Shown: positions 51,973 to 64,000 of the stretch, in pieces | How positions within the stretch are numbered: the stretch's first letter is position 1 | Layout: each line of letters opens with the position of its first letter | DNA from: Glandiceps talaboti | Taxonomy: Eukaryota; Hemichordata; Enteropneusta; Spengelidae | DNA length: 64,000 nt | NCBI RefSeq assembly: GCF_964340395.1 | Contig: NC_135556.1 | Span: forward strand, 17,629,642-17,693,641 | Reading direction: 5' to 3' | Translations under genes and position numbers: made by a program | Notes under the pieces: model-generated | Told to the model about the DNA's origin: nothing | The model's database searches: none | What the model saw: the letters and a program-made list of their open reading frames with translations, nothing else

Positions 51973-54900
51973 ATTAATTTCTTAGCAATGTAATGTGTCG
52001 TTGGCTGAAGTTTATTATGATATCCATAGTCATAAAAGAGTACAGAAATATTCAAATAGAAAGTAATGAAAATCTTGTGGGCATCATACATACATATTTC
52101 CAATGGTTATAATATAGAATAACACAACATTACATGCAATTTTGCGATAATTTAAGTAATGTGAAAATATATCTAAAAAATGTCATAAAATCATAGCCGG
52201 CAGCACTTGAATGCCGAACATATTTAAAAGTAATTACTTAAAGTCGTGTTTCAGAAATATATGTCAGCAATTTCGAAAGTCATTGACCTCAAAAGAAATG
52301 CTGTAAGTAGCTAATGTAATGTAAATGATTTCAGAAAATGAAAGCGTCCCAGGCGAGTGTTCATTTGTTTACAAAACACAATTTGCAGACATCTAAAGAC
52401 ACATTTGTTTTCTTCAAAATATGAAATTTACCTTACTTCAATAAACTAACAATCACGACATCATTTATGTTCAAAAAAACTGTATATACAACACTTGACA
52501 AATGTTCATTGCATGATTGGTTTTATACTCTGCACGAACTGCATAGTACACACTTCCTAAATGTACACTCAGAAAAGCATGGGAAGGGACCAATAAAAAG
52601 TCGTTACATAAAAATAAATCTTAGACATGAAAGTGGAGTTTCGTGAATAACGAGCTGTCATTTTCTTATCTTGTCAAATTTACATCCGAAGTATCGCACT
52701 AGATGCTATCTATGATTTATTGGATTACAAGGTTTTTTTCGATAGGTTTTGATTAGCGTTAATGTAAAGTTATTAATGATACCATTTGTTTTCCTTGTCA
52801 ATATCATAGATTGTGAAATATGCTTTCGTGATATGAATACTCTAAGGAGGTTTCAAAGTGATTCACGCGCGCATTACTGTTGAAATGTTCCCTCCTTACT
52901 AAGCTGACTAGTACACATACATATCATATGGGTATGAATGTCCTGTTCACTTGTATGGATGAGCAGTCCTTCCTATATAACAACAGAAGACGAAAAAAAG
53001 ACTTTTAAAAATAGACGTTTATTTGTTGAATCAGTAAATAATATATGCAGATAATATTTTATTTTATTTGTGTTTTTTGATACTATAGATAATATGATAT
53101 AGTTGGTAAGATTGGTTTCGGAATCATGTTCTTGATACTGTTCATGTGAAATCATGGCTAATCTTTAGCAAAATATCTTTAATGAAATTTAGAATTATTC
53201 AATGTTAATTTGTTATGAAAAGTTAATGTAACAATATTGATTGCATTCTTACTATCTAGCATTTTGTCTTCACAGGCAGCAACTGCATAATACTGACTTT
53301 ATCTTTACTACCTGCTGTTATTCAATATATATCACCATCTCTATATATACATTTGTCTGTTTATTTAGCCTTTATAACCATTAGCAACTAAAATCTCCAG
53401 CTTGTACCCTATTTAATATATATTCGATGCCACAACATGATGCCAGTGAATTAAAGGCTATCATCTCGCAGCATTTATAGATCAGCATGTACTATCTGCT
53501 TGCCTTTGAGACAACGTCACCTTTGGACACACCCTCAGCTTGTGCCATAGAATATAACGCGGTCTCACTCTGCACCGGGACACTTGCGACAGTCACTGCA
53601 ATTGTTTCATCCATCAAATAAACCTGTGCATATTTTGTTGATCGAGCTAAATAAACTCAACCAATCTGGCAATTCATCATAACAACCAGGTACTCCATTA
53701 ACTGGCACACTATACTCATGACAAACAAACTATCGTTCCCGTCAGGGGCAACATGCTCGTCAGGCACCACTACATTTCACTGGCTGTTATCTCATTGATA
53801 TTATTACCTGAACCGTACCATCATGTCTGTTGTGACAAGTATCTGATTGTTTACCATTTTATTTGCTATATTTTTAGAAAGTTGCCTCTCTCGTTTGTGT
53901 GTTACTTGCGAACTCGTTACTGGTTTATTCATACATATGTACACAGCTGATCTTTGTTTTCTCTCCTCATAGTAGCGAATGTCTACATTGTTCTTCATCG
54001 TATTGTAGCCATATACATGTTGTACCAGCACATCCTCATAACCGTTGTTGTTTGCATATTTTACTGTTTGCCCCTGCCCCTAGAGCAATCGACCTAGGCA
54101 TAACAGACAATGCACTCACTGACTTATCTGACAAATGCCAATAATATTGATATATGCATCTCACAGTTTACAACTCGATATTTCCACCCGCGTATGTTTA
54201 TATCGTTCTCTTCCTTTGATCCCTATACTGCATTTAATTTAGTTTATCTTACGCTTCTGTTCACGTATGCTGTACACCGGATTCGACATATTGCATATTG
54301 ATCCAGTTAGCACACTGTCATTACCCTCTTTGCCTTAATTTTTATCCTCTTTCAAGTTTTGGTTGTTCCGATGTCAGACATATTTTACTTGTGTTTGTTG
54401 GGTTTATTAAAGTACATTTAGGTACTTCAATGTTTAGGTCACGACACTTCAAAACTTCAGTTTACATAATTCCAGATTGTATGACTAAATACACAAGATC
54501 GAAAACATAACTTTGTTGTTCCACAACGTTTTAAGTCTTCGCATCAAATCTGCGCATGCCTGATATAGCTGTGAACTTCATGTAAACCATTTCGATCAGT
54601 GACGATTTACTTCATGATACAAAGCTATACGCATACATTATGTACTTATTTTAGACAGAAATGTGAAAAGCATATCAACGATCTGTCGTTATTCTCCGTA
54701 AGGACTATACTACATATACTATTCACTTTTTCGGAGTCGAGACACGTCAAAATTGTATCAAGTTGGAGATACTTAATGCTCCTGGCAGCTTTTAAAAATA
54801 ATTAAAATTTAATCCTATGTGAACGGTGTCAAACCCGTGTTACTAATCTTAATTGAAGGAAGCTCTGTTCTGATATACCACATGCCAAACTGCATTGCGT

Positions 54901-57412
54901 CTGTGATGTACACATATTTGCGATACAATTTTAATCCGGTTTTAATGATGAAATAAAATTTATAAGAATTAGTACATGGAAAGTCGTTAGCAGCCATTGC
55001 GTTTAGATATTGGTGAAAGTCGTATACCAAGGAAATTGGTTATATTATAGTTGAATCATAGTTTAACATGGTATAACAATCGAGTAAGATTGTTACTGTT
55101 ACATTATATAGCTTCCACATATAGAAACAAACTAATAAAAGCCACCTGAATCTATATCAGAGGCACCCCTTTTGTTTTGTTTTATCAGTCGTATTGTTGT
55201 CTTTGTCTAATGTTGTCATTGTGTTCTTTAGCTCACATCATTCAAGCAAAGGCACTGGCGTTTTTACGCGGGTTGTATATAATTTAATGACATGAAAGAA
55301 TTTTAAAAAATCATGCTCATTAAACTAAGCGTGTGAGTATAATAACTATTAACAGTTTAGAATAAAAAAGATTTAAATTTTATTCGTTGATGTGTATTTA
55401 ATGAATATACGATGACATAAACGAAATTTAACTTGTTTGATGCCATAGAAGTTAAGTTTCTCCAGAACACATATATCGTTTATACGATTTAGAATTTTCA
55501 CTTATCGTATCAAGTGTGTCTTTTAAATGTGAAAGTTTGCTGAAAACATTCGGTTTGCACTAATTCGTTCATACATTCCTTCATGTTGACGTTTTGGTCA
55601 ATGGCAGCCTGATATACCTATGGTGAAAATAAATTTACAAAACTATGCATGGCGATACTAAAATCAGGTCGGAATCTTCCTGAAGCAGCCTAGTATTTTA
55701 AATATTATCCAGAGTGAATCATTAATGGAAGCGGATAGTTTTCCCAATGTAAGAACATTCTGATAAACCCTCACTACTTTGGCAGCGTTACTGTATACTT
55801 ACAACTAGCATGCAATTGCAACGTTATGTCAATGTCTACGCTAGACGCAAACTCTACTAGAAGATGTTTGTTTAAGGAAATTACTGCATAAATGGAACGT
55901 TGATACCTTGACATTTATGAAAGGCTTTGGAAGAAACTTTCGATTAGCCTTTTTTCAATGTAATTAGTCACCACCTCGCTGTCGCTTATCGGATGAACAT
56001 GAAATATGGAAAGAGAAATAATCACCAGCGATCACGATGAACATTACAAGTGGGAGCCAACATAACATTTGATCATTTTTTTGGTTAGAAAATATTGCCA
56101 TTATCAGTACCGGCATAGAAGTGTTATATCTCATGTTCACAAACACTATTCCTATGAGAGCAGTCTAATGACTAAAGGCATCAATATCGTATGTATCAAA
56201 ACGGATAAGGATGGTCCCCAGAGATTTTTTGTTTCCTTGAAATTCTCATTTGCAAGATGTTTTGGATACTTTCATATATGTCTTTTTGTTGCGTTACGGT
56301 GTTTACTTATTTAATATTTCACTCCTTACGTCCAATATTGGTGGCAATTGGGAATAATTTTTATCCGGAACACTAATTTCTTATATATTAACGTGCATAT
56401 TTCCATTGGTCTGAGATTAAATCTGGATAAAATGACTTTAGAAAAACCGCATGAAAGACAGTCAAGAAGCTGAAAACATGACGCTAAAATCTCCTTGTAT
56501 TTATAAAAATCGCTATGTCTTTTCTTATCATTCACTGTCATTGGAATATCTATGGTGATATTGGAGGACAGATCGACTTGTGACGTCATTTATTCGGTGG
56601 TCACTGTATGACGTAGTATTATGTTAAGTTTGAAGAAGTGGTAATGTCAGATACATAAGTAAGAACGTATCATTCTGTAGATTGAATACATTTGAGTAGA
56701 AATACTATTGAGCTTAAAAGGCAGTTGAAAGGCGAACAAGCAAAGCTAGTATAGTTTAATATTTATCTTCACATTTTATACAATAATTGCAATCATTTCA
56801 AATAATACATTAACTCTTCTAATTGTTTTGGTTTATCTTTATCACACCCTAACGCCTACTGTCCGTTCATTTTTATCTTTCGTTCATTTTGTCTTTGCTA
56901 ACCAGAGACTGTTCACGCATGTACCTCACATGTTCAGGCTTATTCGGGTTTCATTTTCTTTTTCATCATAATTATTTAGATCGCTCACCCCACTTCTACT
57001 ATATTTTGTTTTAGTTCGTCTCCATGTTGTAGCTTTCTGCTCTCTTCAACATAGTCATTATCCGATTACAACATATATTGAATGTCAGTTTCGTTTTAGA
57101 AGAGTTATATTTCCTCTGTCATTAATATTAGATTGCTCAGAAACGTCGCCTGTTAGAAACTTTATAACGCAGTTATAGTATTGAACTTCGTCACTTACAT
57201 TTTATCAAATAGTTTGAAAATATAACTCGGTATAGTGAAAATAAACAGTTGAGACACGATGTAAAAAAAGCATACACATTTATTCGAAAGTGTTGCAACA
57301 CGATGCATAGACATGTCTATGTAGTGTATCCTGTATATAATATGTTGCAGTACTATGTGATACAAACACAAGTAAAATAGTAACAAAGATCGCACTTAAA
57401 AACACCTGATAA

Positions 57413-57733
57413 TTGGTGTTTTGCTTTTACTTATTCATCGATACACGTGCAACGGATAAATATACGGGTCCTCTTTACGTCAACGCTACATCGAAAATCA
57501 CATTGCAGCTTAATCTTGTATCACAAAACTTGATGCAGAATGACCGCATTTTAGAATTCGGTTCACGAGTTGACATTAACGGGCGTATCATCGCCATGCC
57601 CGAAGGAGCAATGGAAGTTTATAGGTCTGGTCTGTCCGTTTATCATTCCGTTCATCTTTTACTTCCCACGTGTGACTGGTTTTACTCATCCGAAATGGAT
57701 TCTACTCAAACCAAGCTAAAGTTTGGCGCGTGA
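57413..57733 (+). CDS. Unrecognised open reading frame, 106 codons
   Basis: The composition looks more protein-like than neighbouring frames: PLYVNATSKITLQLNLVSQN, then ILEFGSRVDINGRIIAMPEG and AMEVYRSG. There is no low-complexity bias, and CpG is higher than in the surroundings. No domain is recognised, no convincing splice acceptor lies upstream, and the strand is opposite to both supported genes. It could be a chance frame, a retrocopy fragment or an exon of an unknown gene. Confidence 0.15.
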   Translation: MVFCFYLFIDTRATDKYTGPLYVNATSKITLQLNLVSQNLMQNDRILEFGSRVDINGRIIAMPEGAMEVYRSGLSVYHSVHLLLPTCDWFYSSEMDSTQTKLKFGA

Positions 57734-58601
57734 CATTTTAACAATCACGTACAGATATTCAGTCACTGTACATCTAACAATCCGTTTGTTGAAGCGTATA
57801 GCAATCGTACGAACTGAAAAAAAACTCTGGTCGATAGAGACTGCATCGAAAATGTCAATAGAACTGTTTATTATATATTCTAAATGCATTTTAAGCATTT
57901 GCTCCATATAGGGGATTACATAATCATCTTTCAAATGACTGTAATAGGAATAAACCCAATAGATATCATTCGTGCATATCAGGAAAATGCTCGAATATGA
58001 TGACTTTTTACCGTAATTTAAAATTGTTTCGCAGGTGTATTTCCTCAAGTAAGATAAACATCTGACATTTAATAAATCTCTATGGACTCGAAACGAAACA
58101 TTCTCATTGAAAATTGTCTTCAATGGAAAATACACACTAAGTCGATCAAAAGGTGTACAGAACAATATTTCAAAGCTTATCAACGGCTTCAAATTTGATA
58201 ACATCAATAGGTAAACTCGCGGTTTAAGTGGTCCTTGGACGCAGTGTATTATTTGTAAACATACACTAATGATTATAAATATAATTAACTTTTCTCATGG
58301 TCTTTTCCATTTTGCAGACATCGACATCATCAATATAGTCAATATTCTTTCAAAACCATTCCCATTTTGCATTTCGCAGACACTTAACACTTTCTTTCAT
58401 ACAATTGAATATAACTAAGAGTACTTTGAATAAGCGTATAAGTGTATTTGAATATACCATGACACTTAACACGTTCAGGTCTTGGAGAAACTCATCATTA
58501 TATAGTTTATTGGAACAGTTTTACACCCACACACAAACAAACAATCATAGACAGGGACAGGGACATGGGACAGGGACAGGGACACTCAGACATGCACAGC
58601 C

Positions 58602-58640
<39 letters not shown>

Positions 58641-58641
58641 T

Positions 58642-58676
<35 letters not shown>

Positions 58677-60062
58677 TATAATATATAAATATGATTCAGT
58701 CCATGCGTGACATCCTGTCCTACGGCTCGCCATCTCTTCAAGGAGAGCACGTGCAGAGTTTTATGAGTGATCAGGGGAGATAAGTCAAATACAAATCTTT
58801 TGACACATCTCTAATGAGTCCATTAATTGACCGTTGTATAACCTAGAGGAAGAAATTAACTAATCGTGCGATTAATCGTTAATGTTCGAATGTTGCCAAG
58901 CTTGAATTGAATGTGTCTGCTTGATGTTTTCTCATTGATTGCAACACTCCCGTTTAACGACAGGCGTCTAAGGGAGCAAATTATTTCAACTAAGTAACAC
59001 AATGCATCTGGAATACATAATTACGTGAATAAAATTAACCCCCAAAATATACCAATAGACGACAACGAGGAATGCAATCTAAACAATGGGCAACTAAGCA
59101 CGTTTGATGTATGTCGTAAACATGTGATGGAAGAAGAGTTTGGTCAATGGAGTTTACCACTTGTTATTTGGAAATAAAATGTAGATAGAAGTCAATATAT
59201 GAATAGACGACTATAACATACATATAGATACCAGACCCAAAGACGACAGAATAACAGCAAGGTAGTGTTTTTTTCAGATTTGTTTTAATTAAGAGAGGGA
59301 ACTTATTCTAAATTGGGAGATATTGTGAGGTGAAATCAAGCGATCGCATGATCAACTATCCTTCCAATCAATTCTTTACGTTCAGCTCAAAAAAGCAAAA
59401 AACACGATTGGAACTATTTTGGGATAATTGGATAATGGTGAATTCGGAACAATTGCATCAGAAAACTGAATATGTACAGATAATTCTGGGTAAAAATAAG
59501 GTTTTCCCCTTGTTTTCTGTAAAACTGCATCTTATTATTTGTAAATTGGCCTAGCTTATGGGTAATTTATAAGATTGCACATATTATGGCTGGGGAATAT
59601 TTCAAATTTTGCTTGCTTTCTTCAATTTTACCAAAAATCCTAATTATTGAACTGCGTAACATTTTCAAACTTTGACAAATTCCTCACTGAGGGCTAGTAG
59701 CAAATGCAACACAATGGTGTTTTCAAGCAACATTGCAATTTGCCTGATAATAGCATGATACAAAGTTGAAATACATAGCAACAGCAGATAATTTTCCTCA
59801 GTCATATTTAGAAAATAAGGCTTAAACACTGGATTTGACCGGTGAAACCAAATAGAGCCTCAACAACTTGATAAATATCAATGCATTATATACAACTGAC
59901 ATTTTGAGACTGACAAATCCATTCAAATGTATGCTAATGCACAAATATTACATTAGATATTTGCAATTTACATTTAACACACAACTTTTGCAAAGTTTAT
60001 GATGAAAAAATCCCTGTAAATTTCAGTTCTCATAAAACTGCAGCTATAACACGAAACATCAG
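57734..60062. other. No gene seen
   Basis: Holds the GGGACA/CAGA array; otherwise unique AT-rich sequence. The 163-codon minus-strand frame 58207-57716 has no recognisable domain. Confidence 0.4.
58550..58676. repeat. (GGGACA)n-(CAGA)n array
   Basis: A short GGGACA hexamer block followed by CAGA tetramers. Confidence 0.95.
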
Positions 60063-60556
60063 GGTCGTCACAGTGATGACCCTGTCATGTATTCAGAGGA
60101 TCTTCACAGTGTTGGTCCTGTCAAGTATTCACAGGGTCATCACAGTGGTGACCCTGTCATGTATTCACAGGGTCTTCACAATGTTGGCCCTGTCGAGTAT
60201 TCACAGGGTCATCACATTGATGACCCTGTCATGTATTCACAGGGTCTTCACAATGTTGGCCCTGTCGAGTATTCACAGGGTCATCACAGTGGTGACCCTG
60301 TCATGTATTCACAGGGTCTTCACAATGTTGGCCCTGTCGAGTATTCACAGGGTCATCACAGTGGTGACCCTGTCATGTATTCACAGGGTCTTCACAATGT
60401 TGGCCCTGTCGAGTATTCAAAGGGTCATCACAGTGGTGACCCTGTCATGTATTCACAGGGTTTTCACAATGTTGGCCCTGTCGAGTATTCACAGGGTCTT
60501 CACAGTGATGACCCTGTCATATATTCACAGGGTGTTCACAGTGTTGGCCCTTCACA
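60063..60556. repeat. 36-base minisatellite with 72-base higher-order period and serial hairpins
   Basis: About 14 units alternate between CACAGGGTCTTCACAATGTT-type and CACAGGGTCATCACAGTGGT-type halves. Each junction is an inverted repeat: GACCCTGT or GGCCCTGT, a 9-base loop, then ACAGGGTC. Since 36 is a multiple of 3, at least two plus-strand frames stay open for about 170 codons, with 12-residue repeats such as MYSQGLHNVGPV. Neither has a recognisable domain or splice context. Coding by a repetitive protein exon cannot be ruled out, but a satellite is simpler. Confidence 0.92.
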
Positions 60557-60757
60557 GTTTCCAGCCCATTCCATACTCAGAAAAGAATAAAACGTAGACT
60601 TATTATTTTATCAATTTGTCCTTAAAAATCAGAATTTATTACAGTTGTTGCAATATAATTCACACTCACATCATAAAATGGAAAATAGTTTCATGGTTTA
60701 CTGTTATTCAAATATACATTTAAAATCAGTGAATACTTCATCTAGTTTGATATTTCA

Positions 60758-60758
<1 letters not shown>

Positions 60759-60789
<31 letters not shown>

Positions 60790-60822
60790 GGATGATGATG
60801 ATGATAATAATAATAATAATAC
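60759..60822. repeat. (GAT)n-(AAT)n array
   Basis: GATGAT units changing to AATAAT, leading into the SINE-like fragment. Confidence 0.95.
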
Positions 60823-60960
60823 AAATTTATAATGCGCCTTTCCTCCTGAGAGCTCAAGGCACACAAAATTCTTGCCCAAGGACTTTAACCATTCAGAAAA
60901 ATATGGCAGCAATGGGGCTCAAAGCCGGCCATGCTAACCATTCGCCTATCAAGAATCATG
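60797..60960. mobile_element. SINE-like fragment with degenerate tRNA-like tail
   Basis: After GAT/AAT triplet repeats comes TTATAATGCGCCTTTCC, then GAGCTCAAGGCAC, and about 60 bases on AATGGGGCTCAAAGCCGGCC-ATGCTAACCATTCGCCTAT. The last part resembles a tRNA 3' half in inverse form (GGGG-TTGAACCC and GCTAACCACTACGCCAC patterns common in animal SINEs). A similar head occurs at 63134-63200. Confidence 0.4.
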
Positions 60961-62340
60961 ACAATATTAGAATCATTACCAAATTTCATCTCAGGACTTA
61001 GTTTTAGAGGTATAGTTCAATACTAAAATCACTTGCATCATCCATATGAGAAGAACAGACATGCATTTTACCTTGAACCAACCTATATGAATATGCCAGT
61101 TAGTGTTAGAACTTAGAGAATGTTTCCAAGCAAACTGAAGAAGACATTAATTTTAAGTGCCACTGACATACATGTACATTGGTTACATTATGTGAGGTAC
61201 CCCATATAATTTAAAAAATTTAATGAGATCAATGAAACAATAACATTTCTAGACAATTGTAGGTCCCTAATATTTGAGAAACAACTGACCCAAAATATGA
61301 CATTTTTAACCCTATTTGCATATCACTTATGGGATCATCAAGTAATTAATATCTCTTGAAAAGTATGTCCTCAGAAACATCCCTGTGGAATTTCAGCCAA
61401 ATAAGCCAAACAATTTTGAGATTTTGACCAAAAAGAGTTACTTTTACTTGTCATCACCGATAGGATCACTGTGTCACAGACGATCATTGTGTATACAACC
61501 CTATAAACATTTTCATCAAATTTCAGGCAATTCCACCCAGCGGTTTTTGAGTTCAAGTTGTTGCCTTTTTGAAAGCCTGCAGTGTGATAATTTGAATTGA
61601 AACACTTTCCCAGCTATATACCCGAAGTCAAACAGTATTAGTGAACACTGACAATAACTTTATAGTTTCTATCTTGAAACAAAAGAGGGGGATGTAGTAA
61701 GGTCACACTAACATGTAGGTTACACGTATTAAATATCCTGTATGGTCATGTTCAATACTAAGTGTTTCCACGATACAATGGCATCCTACCATAGTAAATA
61801 AGTGTAGTATCATCACATCAGTCTATCTTGAGTCATCCTTGTATATCGAGGCCTACTTTTGATAACACATCATAATTGTACACTTTCATTTGATATCAAC
61901 CTGAGATAATCAAGTCTTCAGCAGTCACGAAAAGTTTCACAAATAGTTGCAGCAGTAGTTTCCACTTTTCCCTTGCATTGTCCACACAATGTGTCTTGTA
62001 CAAAAATAAGAAGAAGAACACTCCTTCTGGAACATTTTCCTTTATCAAGATTAGTCATTGATCTTCACTGTTCGTTCTTGCAAATAGTTTGTAGCATATC
62101 ATTCCTAAAGTCTTTTTATCTTCATCAGTCAGTATGCAATGTCGCTTCTCCTCGAGAACTAATAATACATGTATACAATTACCTGTAAGAAACAAAAAGA
62201 TGAAATAAACATGGTGCTCATATTTATTTTTGACTTCTCAGAGAAGAAAGTCAACATAGTAATAAACAAAGATTTAAGCTGTTAGGAGCCATGCGTCACA
62301 CTGTTGAATTGAGGTTAGGGGTTAGGATTATCTCTGGTGC
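60961..62340. other. No gene; probably old dispersed repeat
   Basis: 61200-61560 shares phrases such as TTTTGACCAAAAA and TTTCAG-CAAAT with 63200-63600, suggesting copies of an old interspersed family. Confidence 0.35.
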
Positions 62341-62724
62341 TAGCTGATTGTAGCGTTTGCTGTGATTTTGAGAGCTTTTTCTTCTATTTTTGTGCTTTTT
62401 TTCATACTGTTGTTTAACAGGAAGCAAACATTACAAAGTTTGAAAGTTAACCCAAATAGATGAGACCATGCTGAAAACATTGCTACAGTTGCTGTTTTTG
62501 AAGGAAATGTAGGTACCTCTGAAGACTGTTTGGGTCTTGAAGTCTCAATAATTAATGTTGGAGTTAGGAAATGTCCCAAAATTTCGCAGTCAAGGCGTAA
62601 TTTACCAGACAAATACACCCAACTTGGGAATTGTAGCATTTGCTTCCAGTTAAATGTCGGAATGAAGAAAGTACAAAAACAGAAAAAAAGTCCTAAAAAT
62701 CACGTCGAACACTACAATTAGTGC
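62341..62724. mobile_element. Long-inverted-repeat element of about 384 bases
   Basis: Left arm 62341-62450 and right arm about 62605-62724 are reverse complements over roughly 110 bases with scattered mismatches (ATTGTAGCGTTTGCTGTGAT against ATTGTAGTGTTCGACGTGAT; TTTAACAGGAAGCAAA against TTTAACTGGAAGCAAA). The reading frames on both strands here come from the element and show no recognisable protein. Confidence 0.65.
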
Positions 62725-64000
62725 AGTTACTCTGCCTCAAATAACCGCGTTACTTTATCTGATGCAGAGTAACATCGCAACTTCATATATAAGTGGCCCC
62801 TAATTAGGATTAAAAGATTTTCGCTATGGCAAATAGGTAACATCATCACATCAAGGAAATGCATTCAGATGCAACACCTCTATAGGTGTATGCAAACTTT
62901 TAATGTTTTTTTTTTATGTATACTCAGCCATATTAATGTTTACTGACTTGCCTACCAGATGATGTTATTTAAATAGCAAAACTATACTAGCATCTGTTTG
63001 TTGTTAAGGGTGTGATCATTGTTGTTAGGAATATTTGCATACATTTTTTTAATGTTTACTCACTTGTCTACCACACATTGTATTGGTTGTTACTAAGGGC
63101 ATGGTCATGGTTGCTAGGGCCAATTGTGTCAACATAATAATAATGTTGGGTTCTTACATTGCGCTTGCCGTGCTCAAAGCACTTTACAATTATTACCCCT
63201 GGCTCGGGTAACACTTCAAGAAATATCTCACCATATTTCAGTCTCATAGACCAAATTCTTTCTGAGATATAAGTTTTTGACTAAAATTCACATTTTATAC
63301 ATAATTTGCACATCGCTGGTGAGATCATTATACGTTTAGCACTTCTCCATCTATACATCCCAATTGCACCCCCTTTACATTTCAGAAAAATCTGCGAAGT
63401 GATTTTTGGAATTAAGCCACATTTCAGCCCTAATTAGTAATTTGCATATTAATGATTGAATCATCATGTTATGAACACATCTTAATCTACACACCACTAA
63501 GAAAGTCCCTACTAAATGTCAGACCAATCTACTCAGTATTTTTTTATTTTATGCTTTTTGACCAAAAATGACTTTTTTTTGCCAAAATCACACCTGTGGT
63601 GTGATTATTTTGCTTTGAACAATTTCCCAATACCCACCAAAGTAATGTCCAACCAAATACTAGGGCAATCACCCACACACGGACACCTATAACACTAATG
63701 AACCTAGACTGTCGACAGTCGTTTGTGGTATGTTATATCTAAAACTAAAGTTGACCCATAGCTCTGATCCGGAGCAATACTATAACCATGTACTCAGATA
63801 GCAACAACGATTGCCAGAGGCTCATGTATGCAGTTATAGTATTGCTCCTGATAAAACGTAGCAAAAAAGGCATGAAATACAGTCCTATACTGAACCTTTT
63901 AAGTTCAGTTAATCTAAAAATGAAAAGGTTATATCACAAGCAATACCATACTTTTTATAATTACTTTAGTATATGTTAATTAGGGATTTCAGGTGAAAAT
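62725..64000. other. No gene; probably old dispersed repeats
   Basis: Contains two diverged GTTTACT-ACTTG-CTACCA segments (about 62937 and 63052) and the GGTTGCTAGGGC phrase, besides the SINE-like head. No coding sequence seen. Confidence 0.35.
63134..63200. mobile_element. SINE-like fragment, head only
   Basis: AATAATAATG, TTCTTACATTGCGCTTGCC, then GTGCTCAAAGCACTTTACA parallel the 60.8 kb fragment. This triplet-repeat plus GCGCTT plus GCTCAAAGC layout is widespread in invertebrate genomes. No tRNA-like tail follows here. Confidence 0.35.

Noticed and set aside
55807-55887. An 81-base minus-strand segment with acceptor and GTAAGT (peptide LLVEFASSVDIDITLQLHAS) considered as the missing glycine receptor exon 2
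   Set aside because: The phases would fit, but the peptide shows none of the expected N-terminal helix or Arg-Pro-Asn motif.

Overview
This is eukaryotic, metazoan DNA. It is AT-rich, crowded with simple repeats and short inverted-repeat elements, and its coding sequence lies in small exons with canonical GT-AG boundaries. There are no bacterial-style gene arrays. The species cannot be fixed from the sequence. The receptor genes, the long introns and the repeat style suggest a marine invertebrate; a non-vertebrate deuterostome is my best guess, and a lophotrochozoan is not excluded.

Two genes are supported, both on the minus strand. The first is a glycine-receptor alpha-like Cys-loop chloride channel. 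Six consecutive exons (48284 down to 34354) encode most of the extracellular domain, all four membrane helices and the stop codon. Every splice phase is consistent. The exons covering the signal peptide and the first N-terminal residues were not found. The second is one 159-base exon at 1891-1733 that reads as the start of the amino-terminal domain of an AMPA/kainate-type ionotropic glutamate receptor. The rest of that gene would lie off the left edge (3' exons) and somewhere between 1.9 and 34 kb (exon 1). A glycine receptor gene followed in the same orientation by an AMPA-type gene matches the vertebrate GLRB-GRIA2 arrangement, so this may be an ancient linkage.

The most unusual non-coding content is a set of hammerhead-ribozyme motifs. 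Two intact-looking copies face each other in a perfect 75-base palindrome (27883-28038). A third sits in a TA-repeat-bounded insert (45049-45402). A decayed core lies at 3135-3172. The two intact loci share flanking sequence and end in TA repeats, as expected of Penelope-like or retrozyme-type retroelements.

The remainder is introns and intergenic DNA with: at least seven families of short terminal-inverted-repeat elements (two with several copies); a 29-base minisatellite with a dyad in each unit (36576-37688); a 36-base minisatellite that forms serial hairpins (60063-60556); a 102-base near-perfect hairpin (51261-51362); two SINE-like fragments; and about twenty microsatellites. Most long reading frames here are by-products of these repeats and are not genes. 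One element copy ends about 8 bases inside the 5' splice site of a glycine-receptor exon.
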